Shown: positions 1 through 12,400 of the stretch, in pieces | Layout of the letters: each line of letters starts with the position of its first letter | How positions within the stretch are numbered: position 1 is the first letter of the stretch | NCBI GenBank assembly: GCA_963422465.1 | Contig: OY730172.1 | Span: 3,658,001-3,722,000 of the forward strand | Direction of reading: 5' to 3' | Length of the DNA stretch: 64,000 nt | From: Lichina pygmaea | Lineage: Eukaryota; Ascomycota; Lichinomycetes; Lichinales; Lichinaceae | Position numbers and translations under genes: made by a program | The notes under the pieces: model-generated | What the model was told of the DNA's origin: nothing | The model's input: only the letters and a program-made list of their open reading frames with translations | The model's database searches: none

Positions 1-925
1 CCCTCGCCCGTGTTGTCTGTCGCTCCCCTCGGCTCGGGCCCGGCGCTCCCTAGCCCCGCAGGCCGCAAGCAGAGATCGTACTCGGATAGCAGCACCAACT
101 CGGAGACTGTCGAAGACATGAGGGAGCGCATGAAGCACACCCGTGACTTCAAGATCAAGGGTTTCAAGGGCAACAGCCGCGGGAACGTCATCCAGGCACC
201 CTTCACGACGCTCGAAGAGATGTTCAAGAAGCTGCCCGAATCGGTGGGGTTCAACATAGAGATGAGTACGTTTCTCGGAGATGGGAGGTGAATTGCAGCT
301 GACGCCTGGCTCCAACCAGAGTATCCGATGTTGTTCGAGAGCGAGGAGCAGGGCATGGATACGTATGCCGTCGAGCCTAACTCGTTTGTCGACAGCGTGC
401 TGGAGATGGTGCATCGGCACAGCGGCAAGCGCCACATTATGTTTTCGTCGTTCAACCCAGACATCTGCCTCCTGCTGTCGCTCAAACAGCCATCGATCCC
501 GGTGCTCTTCCTCACCGACGCCGGCACTACCACGGCCGGCGACATCCGGGCCAGCAGCCTGCAGGAAGCCATCCGATTTGCGTCCAGATGGAATCTGCTC
601 GGGATCGTCACGGCGGTGGAACCGCTTCTGCTCTGTCCGAGGCTGGTTCGGGCCGTCAAGGAGTCGGGACTGGTCTGCGTCTCCTACGGCACGATGAACA
701 ACGTTCCCGAAAACGTCCAAGTAAGGATGCCCATGCCTCTCCGCTGTTCCGCAGCAATTGTTATCAAGCTGACCATCGCCTTTCGATATCCAGCTGCAAG
801 TCAAGGAAGGCATCGACGCCGTCATCGTCGACAGCGTGCTCGCCATTCGTAAAGGGCTCACGGGTGGCGACGTCGTCGCTCCACAGCCGAACGGAAGTGA
901 CGCCACGAGAGCGACCGATCTCTGA
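1..925 (+). CDS. GDE1: Glycerophosphodiester phosphodiesterase Gde1, C-terminal part (5' end outside the window)
   Basis: The exons are 1-265, 320-720 and 794-925, open from the window edge, and encode the last 265 residues. The sequence follows the second half of the GDPD domain of fungal Gde1, which hydrolyses glycerophosphocholine to choline and glycerol-3-phosphate. Recognisable segments are RGNVIQAPFTTLEEMFKKLP, GFNIEMKYPML (with the conserved catalytic Glu), FSSFNPDICLLLSLKQPSIP, LFLTDAG and VSYGTMNNVPENVQ. The end reads LQVKEGIDAVIVDSVLAIRKGLT before a short tail. Intron 1 (266-319) interrupts NIEM-K-YP and intron 2 (721-793) follows NVQ. Full-length fungal Gde1 proteins carry an N-terminal SPX domain and ankyrin repeats before this region; that part would lie upstream. 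A Pho81-type protein shares the layout but has a degenerate GDPD, so Gde1 fits better. Confidence 0.93.
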
Positions 926-2398
926 TGGATCTCTCTCTTGATGCAACAGAGGGGCACCGACAAGGGCTGGCTAGAGCTTCCCCCCAACAGTCGTAGCATA
1001 CTAGGTACTGTAGTAGGTACACCCACCCTCCAACCTCTCAGCTATACCATGCAGTACAGGGAGTCTCCCTCAACGGATCTGCTCTCTATCGTCAATTCAC
1101 ACTACAGTACATACGTACCGTACACTATAAATACCAGTCTCAGAGTTTTACAGATGGAGAGACCAGACCAGACCAAACCAGACCAGACAAGTCTTGTTCT
1201 CATCAGCTCTCATCAACCTGTTAAGAAAAGCACTGCAGCTATTGTTGATTGACTACCTGTAGTAGTATTCCTCTACAGCGATCCACATAAGTAGTGACAC
1301 ACTTACAGTAAAGTTACTCACTGACAAGATCCCTCTTATAGGTCAGTAGCTACATTAAGTAGTTTTCTAGATTGATCTTCATTCTGATCTCACTAGTACT
1401 GTGAGACTGATAGTGTCTTGAAGCTAGTCCGAACAGTGTCAGTGGCTACAATAGCAAAAAGAAGTATCTCTCCAGAGACCTGACAGTAATACAACAGGTA
1501 GTGCTGCGGAGTCTATAGAGTAGATTAGACTGGTGATGATCAGACTACTGAGAATCTTGGGCGTTCTGACAATCACACAGGTGGTACACTGCAGGTCAGG
1601 TGATCTACCTGGTCATGGCTGAGCCAAGAGGGCTGTGTGACTTATAGGTGTCGCTGGCTACTTAAGTAGTGCCGGATCACTTCTGACAGGTACTTGATTG
1701 TATTTTCTGTTGATGGTGTTTTGCTACTATACTATACGGAAGTACTTCATTCACCTCCTCACTTGTATCTGTCTGTTCACGTCATCAGCAGAGCAATTAG
1801 TCTATCAACATTCAGCCAACGAGTGGCTACATCCAATCTCTCGACAGGTCAGAAAACCAAGTGCATCCGTGCAAGTAGTCACAGATTTCTTTCTGAGAAA
1901 CTTGTTTGCTTGATGGAGTCAGCCTGTCGGAAGCGCAGAACAATTCACCAGAAGATGTGGATCTCATTGAGCGTGCTCTCTCTCGAGGGGAGATCTCGCT
2001 ATGTAAGCTGACTCTAGAGAGTCCTCGCCTGATTCCTTCCTGAGACGGCTGATCTGTCTCTTCCTTCATGTGCAGCCATACTGAGAAAAAGCTCTGCTCA
2101 GACCTAAGATGGAACCAGGGACCTAGCGCCATGCGGCTCCCGGGGGGTCACCTGACTTTGTCTGATCGTGATCCTATCAATGCTGCCGGCAAAGACCCAG
2201 GAACATCATACCCAAGAACTAAATCCAGTTATTCAAACACCCCCAGTGAACTTCCAGTGAACTCCCAGTGAACTCCAGTAAGCCCAAGCAATACCGTACC
2301 CAAGTGACACCCAAGCGAGTGAGCACACTCAACTCCCACCTAAAGAAAAGAAAGAAAGGAACCAACAGGTTCGTCATTATCCCTACTTCAAAACTCCG
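926..2398. other. Gene-free stretch between two convergent genes
   Basis: No convincing coding frame is seen on either strand. The DNA is poorer in GC than the flanking genes and rich in TAG/CTA words. It holds a short GACCA-type direct repeat near 1160-1190 and a 10-bp tandem repeat near 2243-2280. The 3' UTRs of both neighbours probably lie at its ends. Confidence 0.6.
2243..2280. repeat. Short tandem repeat of CCAGTGAACT
   Basis: The decamer CCAGTGAACT occurs three times in tandem with one- or two-base spacers, followed by a partial copy. It lies about 120 bp beyond the stop codon of the minus-strand gene ending at 2399. No function is evident. Confidence 0.7.
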
Positions 2399-4558
2399 TC
2401 ACTTCCGCACAATGCTCAAAAGAGGCTGTATCCGAGCTCTCTTGCTCAGCCCGACGCGATAGCCCGCTCTGCCGCTCACTCCTTGCGTTTGTCTTGTTGT
2501 TGGACTTGGACTTGCGATGTTGTAGGGCTCCGTCGGCGTCTCCTGAGTCTCCGTCCGCATCTCTAGAGTCATTGTCGGCGCCGCGGCGATGGTGGTGGCG
2601 GTGGGGATTTCTGAGTCTGAGCGGGGTTCTGCTTCTGAGACCAGTGGCGCGATGGTGGTGGCGGTGGGGATTTCTGAGTCTGAGTGGGGTTCTGCTTCTG
2701 AGACCAGTGGCGCGATGGTGGCGGGTGTTTTGTCTGCAGATACTGCCAGATTGAGTGCCGCTGCGCTTCTTCGATCCGTGCTGGGTCCTTGCGGCATTTC
2801 TTCCTTGTCTTCCCGTGGTGTGGCTGTCTCTGGTTTCCCCAAGAGTAGTGCTTGTTTGTTTTCCGGCTTGACTTTTTGTCCGTTCAGCCGATCTGAATCT
2901 GAATCTGAGTTCGAGTCCGAGTCTGAATCAGGTACTGCGGTGATACGTGACTTGGCCTTTGCAGGTATGCTAGACGATGGGGCATCAGAAAAGACTGCAT
3001 TCTCCTTCTGGTTTTTGACGCTTGGATCGGCAGCAGAAGCCCCGCTGGCTCCCGATGGCGCAGCTTTCCTCTCACCGTCGTTCGTGGCGGAACTCAGGTC
3101 TACCGTCAAATGCACCGTTTTCTTCTTATGGCATGCTTTGCCCTCCGTAGGCTTGAAGTCCGTTGATGCCTCTAACGACTCGATGCCCTCGAGGCGCCCG
3201 TTGATGCTGCTTTGTACCCTGCCTTCCGCCTTGCCCATCCCTCCCTCGAACCCGACCTCGACAGCTTTCGCACCCCGTGAGCGGCTTGGACGGGGGTTGT
3301 AGACCTCCGGCGGCAGACCAATATCTTCTGTCAGAACAAGGTGGTCGTACTGATCCGTAGCGGCCGCCATGTCATCGCCTTGGGCACCGTCTTTCTTGCC
3401 CTTTAATCTTCCTCGTCGTCTCTTATCTGGGGGCTTGGCGGGAGGGATGTCTGACGGGGACTCCAACCTCACGATGTGCACCTCCTGCTCTGGAGACACG
3501 GGACCCGTTTGCGTCCGAGAAGGGGTGTTCTCTTTCAAATCAGGCCTGGGTCGACGTGAATTTGCCTCGCATATAGCGTTATCTCTGTCCACGCTTCCGT
3601 GCGCTTCGCCGGCGCCCAGGTCCGTCGCATCGACCTTCGGCGTCAAAGTCCGTACCAGCAGCGATTCCGGGGAGTCTCCCATATCTCTGTCGCGTGGTGC
3701 GCATGTCGCGCCAACTTTGCCATTCCCAATCTGTTCGTGGCCGCTCACCAAAGGTCCTGACCATGGATCCTCTCCATCCTTGGGAAACCGGGAGCTTTCC
3801 ACCGAGGACGAGATGGCATTACTCACCGCCTCGTACTCGAGCTTCTGAGTCTCCGAGAGACCCGTGTCCTTCGTAAGGTCCACGACCACGGCCGGTCCGC
3901 TTGGCTTCTGGCTTTGTTCCCTGTTGCTAGCACCTCTATCGCCATGCAGCTGTGCCCTCTTCGCCACCAGCGCGTCCGCTCCTGGGCCGCAATCGCCCTC
4001 TGGTGTCTTGCGTGGCCGCTTGCGCTTTCCCAATCCTTCCATGAGACCGACACTCCCATGGCGACGAGTTGTCCTGGGGTTGCACGGTTCCTCCATGATC
4101 TTCGACTTCCTGGGTGGCTCCCAGTCGTCAGCATCATCCTCGTCGTGATGCCAGTCGAGACGCCAGCCTGGCTTTGCCTTTCTTGATTTCGCGCCAGTCG
4201 AGTCTGCTCTGCCACCGAATGGCTCTTGGGCAATCATCGATTCTGCCTTGTTTCCAACAGATGTTGGATCATAGCTTGAGCCTCCGCTGCTTGGAACGTC
4301 CCACGAACTGTTTCGGGCAGGCGATAGCTTTTGTGGCCTCCTCCGTTTAGGTTCAGCGTCGACATGCATTGCCTGCTCGGGCCGCCTCTTCCAGTGAAAT
4401 GTCTTTGATCGGTCGAGGATGGAGAAGCCAGCTTTGGGGTCGCGGTCTAGCTTTGGAAATCTGGACCAGAGTCCTGGCGCATCTCAGCCTTGGCCCTGCC
4501 ATAGATTCGAGGCCAGAAGAAGAGTTGATGCTATGCGACGACATTCCTTCCATGTCAT
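2399..4558 (-). CDS. Uncharacterised nuclear-type protein with AT-hook-like motif and conserved-looking C-terminus (699 aa)
   Basis: The model has a 16-nt first coding exon (4558-4543), an intron of 60 nt (4542-4483, donor GTCGTC) and a long exon 4482-2399. It starts MTWKEYAPGLWSRFPKLDRD, a well-structured start suggesting a real short N-terminal domain (through about residue 45, with ILDRSKTFHWKRRPE). The rest is low-complexity, charged and Ser/Pro-rich. One basic stretch, KRRRGRLKGKK, resembles an AT-hook, and there is an acidic SDSDSDSNSDSDSD run. Near the end a 21-residue unit is tandemly repeated (63-bp DNA repeat). The last residues, GYRVGLSKRARIQPLLSIVR, form a compact basic motif similar to the RAD51-binding end of RAD51AP1. 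A chromatin or DNA-repair role is inference only. The start exon is less certain than the body because its donor is weak. Confidence 0.7.
2586..2716. repeat. 63-bp tandem repeat inside a coding region
   Basis: About two copies of a 63-bp unit, with the same word (GCGATGG) recurring at 2586, 2649 and 2712. The copies differ by one or two bases. The unit is 21 codons long, so it stays in frame and encodes a repeated IAPLVSEAEP-SDSEIPTATT segment of the minus-strand gene. The near identity points to recent duplication or slippage. Confidence 0.85.
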
Positions 4559-5308
4559 TGTCGCGTACGACCGTCGTGACCTGACAGTTGTCAGCTTACT
4601 TTGCGCCTCTAGCCCTGCGGCTGCACAGCTTCCAAAACTTAGAAGTAAGGATCGCAAAATTTCTGATATGGTGTAAGGTACGTATGTACGTACGTACTAC
4701 CGGTACGTGCCCTTGTGCCTTAAAAGGTGGCTCAACACACTCCTGACAGGCAAGCGTGAAGAAGTCCAAAGATAGAGCATGGGAACAAACTCATGCTCGT
4801 GGTTTTGAAATAGCCCTAATGATCGATTAAAGCACACTAGTACAGCACCCCATGTCTGGACGATCGACCTCTTGGTTTCCGTACGATTTTGTAGACGTCC
4901 CAACCAAATCTAGCCTAGCTAAATACGTATGGGTACGACGTAGAATGGTGTAAGAACACAAGTCTTTCTTATATCTTGCAGTAACTACCACAGCCTAATC
5001 ATCGCAACCCTCTATTGGACAGCTCAGATAACGTACCATACGTACAGTACGTATGTACAGTAAACCCAGTACGAAGCCGAAGCTGAAAGAGGGGGTTTTC
5101 TCCCTTTCTTTCTTTCTTTCTTACTTTGTCGATTGCTCGTCTGGCATCAGACAGGAACAACACGTATCGTGCCCACTATTCTACTCCTCAACCAGGCAAC
5201 TCGGCAACTCGATGTCCGCGCGCCACCTTGGTCCGCCGCAAGACTCTGCTCAGCTCTAGCTCCTCAGCGAGATCAACTTTCCGCCGATGAGGCCACACAG
5301 GCTGTTTG
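4559..5308. other. Intergenic region with GTAC-rich tracts and a CTTT microsatellite
   Basis: This is the promoter side of the gene starting at 4558 and the 3' side of VPS11. GTAC/ACGT-rich words cluster at 4679-4707 and 5033-5062, and a (CTTT)n run lies at about 5100-5124. No gene is seen. Confidence 0.6.
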
Positions 5309-8300
5309 TCAAGCGTGGTCGATGGTAGGTGTCGTCATAATACCTCTGCCGAAAAATTCGCTGATTGTCCCAAACTTATCTCTGGACCTCGACAAGGCCT
5401 CCTTGAATATATCGTGGCGTTCGGCGGACTCTTCCTGGGCTAGAGATGGGCGGGTCAGCCGGCTTGCCTTGCAGGATCCGCTCCTCGCATAAGACGATGT
5501 CTGTCGATTCCTTACCTCGGCGGATGGCCCGAACCGTGGCATTCTGCGAGGCGCATACCGGGCACTCGGCGTTCTCGTCGCTTCGATCGAGACACCGCTG
5601 GTGGAAGGAATGCTTGCACAGGAAATGCACTGTCGGAAGATCGAGTGTGCCGCCGCAGGCCGAACACCGCGTCGCCTGGAACACGACCGGTTTGCTGCCG
5701 AGTTCGTCAATCTCTTTCCGTTTCGCTTCCGTCTCCGTGCGGTAGCTCTCGATGAGTCGGCGATTCTACGGTCGTGTAAGCCTCTGCCGCAACGCAAGGC
5801 GTGGCATACGCACGTTAGAGATCTCCCTCCTTTCCTTCTCGATCGTCTCGCCGAGGTACCTCTTCACCAGCCCCACCGTGGCCACGTCGTTGGCGCTCAG
5901 TGTTTGGATGACCTCGAGAGGTGCCATCAGGCCGTCCTTGTCAATCTTCCTCAATACGGCGCGGACTTCTTCTCCGGCTTCTTCAAGGACCTTTGGGCTA
6001 GACGTAAAGTACGCCAGAGCGGCGGGGTAGAGCTGTGGCTCGTCTTTGCCGTACTTCCTCAATGCTTTGATCGCACCGGCCGTGTCGTTGGCCGAGGTGT
6101 ACGAACGAAAGATGTCAAACTGCAAGCCTTGCTTTTCCCGCACCAACGTGGTGCCCTCGGGGAACTGTGACAGGTGGGACAGCAGGAGGATATTAGAGGA
6201 ATCGATGAGAACCTGTTCCCGCATCAGTAAACTGACCATCGTTATCAGGATCGTGCGCTCACCTCGCCACCGTCAATCAGCTTCCTGGCTTTGGCCGACC
6301 AGTTCTCGCGCTCACTGTAACGGCTTTCTTGTGCGAAGTGAAGGTACATCTCAAACAAGGTGGTGACGACGTCAGCTTTGTCCTCGCCGGACAACTCTCC
6401 ATGTACCAGACATGCTTGCAGAAACTCGGCAAAGCAGTCTGGGTGATCGACGAATGACGAGAAAGCCTTGCGCGGCTTGGGTGTCTCATACGGAAACTGT
6501 TCCACGGAGCGCGCTTCGGCGTCTTGTGCGGTGGAGTCAGCGGCTTGACCGGTTGGGCCCGGCGGGGAGGTGGTGTTCGAGATTGTACTGTATGGAAGAG
6601 GGATGAGAGATGTTAGAGTCTGAATTGCCGTTGTGCCCACGCTCTGTGGCGACTGGGCGTCAACCACTTCGGACACGTTACGCCTTGGCGTGTAGGCACC
6701 GGTGAAGTAGTCGATGAAAAGCTTTGTGCTCTCGGCCGGACAATGCTCCAAGAGCACCATCGCGTACTTCATCAGGTTTCGATAGACCTGAGATTGTCAG
6801 GCGTTAGGTTGGGTCTCACGAAGGTCTGGTAGTCAGGTACGTACCACTTCTGGCTCTAGCAACCATATGTACTCCAGCGCCTCCGCGTATTCTTTAGAGT
6901 CTTCGACCAGTATGGTCAACACAAGGTCGTGCTCCTCGTGTTTCGTGGCTAGATATACCGCTTGTCGGTAATAGCCCCCTTGACGGCACATGGAAATGGC
7001 GATGTCAAGGTCAAACTTCAGATCCCCAGGGGACTTGATGAATGCTTCGAGTTTGTCTACATCTTTCAGCTTGGCGTAGCAGTTCAACAACAGTGTCGTG
7101 TGGTCTGCGTTGGCCATATGGTGGTCATGAAGCTCTTCAAGGTATTCGATGAGATGGTTTATCCTTTGGGTATCGAGGAACTGGACTAGTCAGCCTCGAA
7201 GCAATGTCCGTGCGGGTGGGCCTCAGCTTACCTTCCTAATCACCTGCGACGGTTCGGTATTGGCAATCGCTTTGAGGTATTGCTGCATCGCTCCATCAAA
7301 GTCACCCTTCGAGTAGAGGAAATCCGCGTACTTGCGGTAGATGACATTCTGTTCTAGGGCGTTCATTCCAGCTTTCTGCGCTAGGTTAATGGCCAAGACA
7401 TATAGATTCCGCTGGTACAGTATCTCGAGCTTGCGCAGCAGATCCTTCTCGTGGTAACGATAAAGCTAGTAATGTCTCAGCACAAGATCCCCGAACGAAA
7501 CCGATCGAGTGCTAACCTTTCCGTCGAGAGTCAAGACGAACAGATCGCCCCACTCGACAAAGAGCCCTTTGACGGGCGACGATAGCGCTTCGGAATGAGC
7601 TATAAATTTAAGATCTGTGTCCAGAATGGTAAAGGTCGAGGTGCTAAACCGCTCGACCGTTTGGGTGCGCCGGAATCTTCCCAGGCCGCTTGATTTGGCC
7701 AGCCCACTGGACTGAGGTGGGGACACCAGAACCGTGTAGTCGTCGTATAGGCTGATTAGATTCTTCGGCCCTTCATGCGCATACACAGGACCTCGTCCGG
7801 GCGGGCGGTAAAAGTAGATGGCATCGTCCCGCGCCACGACGATATCGCCGTTGCGTTTGTCGACTGTCATACACCCTACTGCGCATCCAGTCTCCTCCAA
7901 GGTGCGGGCGGGTTGTCGTTGGCCTTTGCCAGATATGACCAGCGTCAGCAGTCTTGCCGTTGTCGAGATGTATAGTGTCGTGATCTTGCTGCCGTCTCGA
8001 AAACCGACTCCGGTGATGGGCTCCTCGGATTCGAAGACGGTTCTTTGCTTTGCGCCAAGGTCATTGATCAAATCTCCCCGTACGACCGTCACAGCACCAT
8101 TGGCGAACCCGACCGCTACCTGGGACAGGTCGTCTAGGATCGCGAACGCCGATATCTGTTCCGATAAGCTGCCAGACCTGCTTTGCATCTGCTGAACAAG
8201 CGCATACCGGAAACTGCTTTCGGCCATTCTGGATCGACAGGGTGACTTGACATTTCGGGATGCCGGTCTTCTTGTCCGGCTTGTTCAAAGCCCACACCCT

Positions 8301-8704
8301 GAGGACTGGCTCGCTGGAGAGATCTTCCTAACCCACGTGAGTTTCAAAGTCTCTTCGTGTGATCCTAAAGATGCTCACTGCTATTGTCACCAACAACGAG
8401 GTGCCCTCGACTTGCTTCATATGCGTTATCGACCCGGTCTCATGCGCCTGAAATGTCCTGACCACCTTGAAGGTGCGTGACAGGATGCGCACGACCCCAT
8501 CGGAGCTGCCGAGGAAGACGTTGTCCGAGCCCGAACAGACACAGCTGATGTCGTTGCGCTACGAGAGTCAGACCCGAGTCCGAGCATTGATATCTGCGAG
8601 GGGAGTACCTCGAGAACCCCCAAGCTTTCTTCGTCGTCTGGAGGCTTCACCTGGGAGACGTCGAAGAAGTTGAAGGTCTTCCACTGGGCAACAATCAGTA
8701 TCAT
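5309..8704 (-). CDS. VPS11: Vacuolar protein sorting protein Vps11 (HOPS/CORVET core, RING-H2)
   Basis: The ten coding exons are 8704-8609, 8558-8379, 8327-8208, 8155-7517, 7465-7232, 7180-6845, 6787-6263, 6212-5814, 5765-5516 and 5439-5309, giving 969 residues, the usual Vps11 length. The N-terminal beta-propeller starts WKTFNFFDVSQVKPPDDEE and continues with ISCVCSGSDNVFLGSSDG and FPISAFAILDDLSQVAVGF. The alpha-solenoid contains LLEPEVVYRNLMKYAMVLLE and FDIFRSYTSANDTAGAIKAL. A RING-H2 finger (C-x2-C-x11-C-x-H-x2-H-x2-C-x10-C-x2-C) lies near residues 877-914, followed by the typical tail HDIFKEALSRSRDKFGTISE. Vps11 is a core subunit of the HOPS and CORVET tethering complexes at endosomes and vacuoles. 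The first codons (MILIVAQW) differ from the usual MALTSW, so a further 5' mini-exon is possible; the rest is firm. Confidence 0.95.
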
Positions 8705-9467
8705 TCGGTCTTTAAGAGCACAGTTGACCACATACAGACGCCAGAGACATATTGTCAACCCTCCTGTGTCGAAAAGCAAAAGCTGTAAGTGCCTGGCAAC
8801 GTCAAGAACCCAAAGTCACAGTACAAAGATCGTTCGCGATCGAGCTGTCACCGTTGCCTACAGAGTAACCTAAACTGTAGCGAATGAACCACCTATGCTA
8901 ACTTACAAAGTTAGGCACCTTACGCCTATGGAAGTACCAGTTACCAGCGCTTCAGACCCTAGATTAGCAGCTTCATTTGGGGGCCATGGTGCCTAATGTT
9001 TAGTGAGACACCCGGCGGAGTTACTGTCCTGACGATTGAAGGCAACATCCCCGTGCTAATGACACCAGATCGTTGCCATGAACGAGACGCCTACGCATTA
9101 CCTACGTAATCGATAATCCCTGTCGGAAAGCCATCACGGCAAGTAAGCAGGCTCTTCAATACGGGACTGAATGCTAACGAATCAAGTATCAATGGCAGTC
9201 GTTCGAAGCAGCAGCAGAGAAGAGTATGTTCGTGATGAAGCCGCTCATGGCATATGATAATACCCGACCCAGCGCTACATGAGTGACCACAGGGAGAAAC
9301 CGATGCTCATTCGACATAAGACGTAAACAGGCTCGGGAAAAATCATGAAGCCAGAAGGGAGGCACCAACAGTGCTTAGACGAGAGAAGAATGACTACGGT
9401 GACAGATGTTATGGTAAAAGGTAAAAAGAACAGGAGACGGGTACTGTAGCGATGTGCTCGAACACGG
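8705..9467. other. Intergenic region between VPS11 and the Nud1-like gene
   Basis: Both flanking genes are on the minus strand, so this holds the VPS11 promoter and the 3' UTR of the upstream gene. No coding frame, RNA gene or repeat stands out. Confidence 0.5.
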
Positions 9468-12400
9468 TCAAGGCTCCTCATCCCAGTCGCAAGGGGACTC
9501 TCTGAGAGGTGATGCCAGGGCCGGGGCATCGGGGATAACGCCATGCACGACCAAGCCTCTCCACACAAGGTCGGTGTCCGTGGGTTGACGGCAAGTGAAA
9601 GACAGGCCGTCAACTATTCGCAGCGACTTGCAGCGGTGCCACAGCAGCAGATCATACGCTCTTCTGCACAGTCTTGTAGCTTCATCAGATCTCTTCCGGT
9701 GGGCCCGATCTACTTCCGGGTCCAGCGAGGGGAGAGCGAATGGATCAGGCTCGCTTGTGGCGCTGCCTTCATCGGTGTAGTCGAGTGTGTCGGCTGAATT
9801 TCGAGGAAGATCGACAAGGGGATGGAACCCGAGCGTGAACGGATTGTATCGTGTGTCCAGCTCTTTGAGCGTCCGAAACCCAGAGAGCGTGTTGATGGCG
9901 GTCCGCATGTGGCTGATACGGTTGCTGGCCAGCATGAGCCGCGAAAGTCGAACGATCCCTTCAAGAGGCTTGATGTCGCTGATGGCGTTGAAGTTTAGGT
10001 TCAGCACCCGGACATTCGTGAAGGTACGGCCGAACGATGCCGGAAGGCTTCGGAGACCACAGCTTGCCAATTCGAGATGCTGAAGGCTCAAATAATTGAC
10101 ACCGGAGTTGAACGAAGGCGGAATATTTGCCGAGAGACGAAGCGTCCGTATATCCTGACATTCATCGAGGACGGATGGCCTCGCTCCACCCCCAGGAGCA
10201 TCGTTACCTTGGTCTCGCATGGAGAGGCACTCAAGATGCATAGCCGTATGTAGGCCCACGAGTCGCTTGATTCTGTTGCCGTCAACGCGTAGCAAACGAA
10301 GGTGCGGGGTCTGATCGAGATTCAGAATCTTCAGCTGGTTGTTGTTCAGGCTCAAGGACCGGAGGCTCAAGAGCACCGTTGGTCCGCCGAGATTTAGGGA
10401 TGTTAGTGCGTTGTCATCTAACAAAGGTCAGCCTGGTCGACGGCAAGGGGTGCGGACAAATCAAGCTCACCAAAATTAGCGCTTTTAAGCGTCTCCAACG
10501 TCTTCAGGTTAAGAACCTCCGTGAGATCGTTTCCTCGAGCATCCAGCTCGAGAAGGCGGCCGCTGCTGCCGTATCAGCTTCGAAGCTGGGGAGAGGAGAT
10601 TGATATCGGGGCTTACAGCTTTGAGCCGGCAAAGTCCAAAGTCTTGAACTCGTTTCCTCTGATATCCAGCTTCAAAAGCCCGTCAAGGTCGAGAACACCT
10701 TCCAGCGAGGAGAGGAGATTGTGTCCCGCCTTCAGCTCTCGCAGATGAACGAGCCCCTGGATGGCTCCTAGGCTGTCAATCTCATTGTATGACACGTCCA
10801 GGTAGTGAAGGTTTTGTAGATGACCGTAGGTGGTGAGACCTGAGAGACAGTTGTTTGTCAGCCGGAGCAGACGAACGCTCGACGGCACCCCATTCAATTG
10901 CCCTGCGCGGTTGTGACTGGCGTCGAGCTTCTCCAACCTCGAACAGAAATCGACCAGCCCGTGGAAGGCAATGAGTCCCGAGTTGCTTAGATCGAGCTGG
11001 CGAATGTGTTCCCAATACGGCTCGTACGGCTCCAGGTCCGTCAGGCGTCGGACCAGGTCGAGAGTGACAAGGGATAGAGTTCGCCTTTCCCTCGTGCGCG
11101 GGAAGTCCAGCGGTCCCTTCTCGAGGCGGCCAACCTCATGTGCGAGGCTCTCGTCGGGCTGGTTGACGGTGAAGTCGGGTAGCGGACTGAGGTGGAAGGT
11201 CACATGGGAGAGTCGCTCGGCCGTCGGCCAGCGTCGCTGCGCTGTGCCGTCATGTGGCCCCGTCGGGCGACGCGGCGTAGCTGGTGCAAAGCCACGGCTC
11301 GTTCTCTTGCTGATGCCGATGCTGCTGTGATTAACGTTGATATTGCTCAACGCCATCGACTCCTCGTTGAAGCAAGATATACTGCGGTTCAGTACCGTTC
11401 GGCCCATGGTCGACAGCTGACCACGTCTTTGCCCAAACATTGAATTCTCAGAAGCGACGGGGGCTCCGAAGCGGAAAGTAGCATGTTCAGAATGGGTCAG
11501 ATCCCTTGCCGCGTGCCGTGGCTCCAGGACCGAGTTCGTCGCTGGCTCCGGCTGGCTCACAAAGGCAGAGAGATGTGCATCTTCGTCTTCCTCCGTACAC
11601 GGGCCTTGAGCGGGAATCTGGAAGCTGCGGGAGACAAGCGGAGACGAGAAGGTGATGGTCACGTCTCTCTTCGGGCGGCGCCGTCCAAAGGCCGGCTCTT
11701 CCGGCTCGCGACCCTCATGGGCTTGAATCTCGGCCTCGACCTCTTCAACAGGCTCTGCCAAGCGAGTCGCACCGGCTGCAGTACGGCTGAGACAACCCTT
11801 CACAGACCCAGCATCAGTTATCCGTTCGGAGCTTTTGGGACCGAAGTTGGTCTCCCCGCTTGCTTGAACGACAATCGATTCTTCGGGAGGGCGATTGTCC
11901 GCAGCGGCGCGGCCGGTCGTAGAAGACGACTTGGCCACGCCCAACTGTCCTGGCTCATCTTCTGCATCTCCCTCAAGCTCTGCTGCACCGGCTCGATCGG
12001 AACGAGGCGTGATCGTCCTGGCTACACTTTCACGGTCGACCTGAGCCTTGTTCCGAGTCTCCGCCTGGACACAGACTCCTCTCATGATGTTCAATTCCTC
12101 GACTTCGTCGACAGTCAAGTCGGGAATGTTCCGAAAGGGATCTTCCGTGCTGTCCTCTGAAAACAAGGGTGCATCTGGCGCTCCATTGTCGTTGTGAGTG
12201 GCTTTGCGCTTCAGCCAGACCTGCTTGTGATGGTCAAATGTCATGCCCGCAATCTCTCCAGCTACCAGGTGCGTCACCGCCTGAGGGGCGATGACGACTT
12301 TGGCGTCAGTTCGTGTCGAAGACCCTGTGCGCAGGGTACGGCTGGACGAATCTCCGGAGCGGCTTGTGGAATGCTGGCCTGCCGAGCTCTCGGCGGTTCG

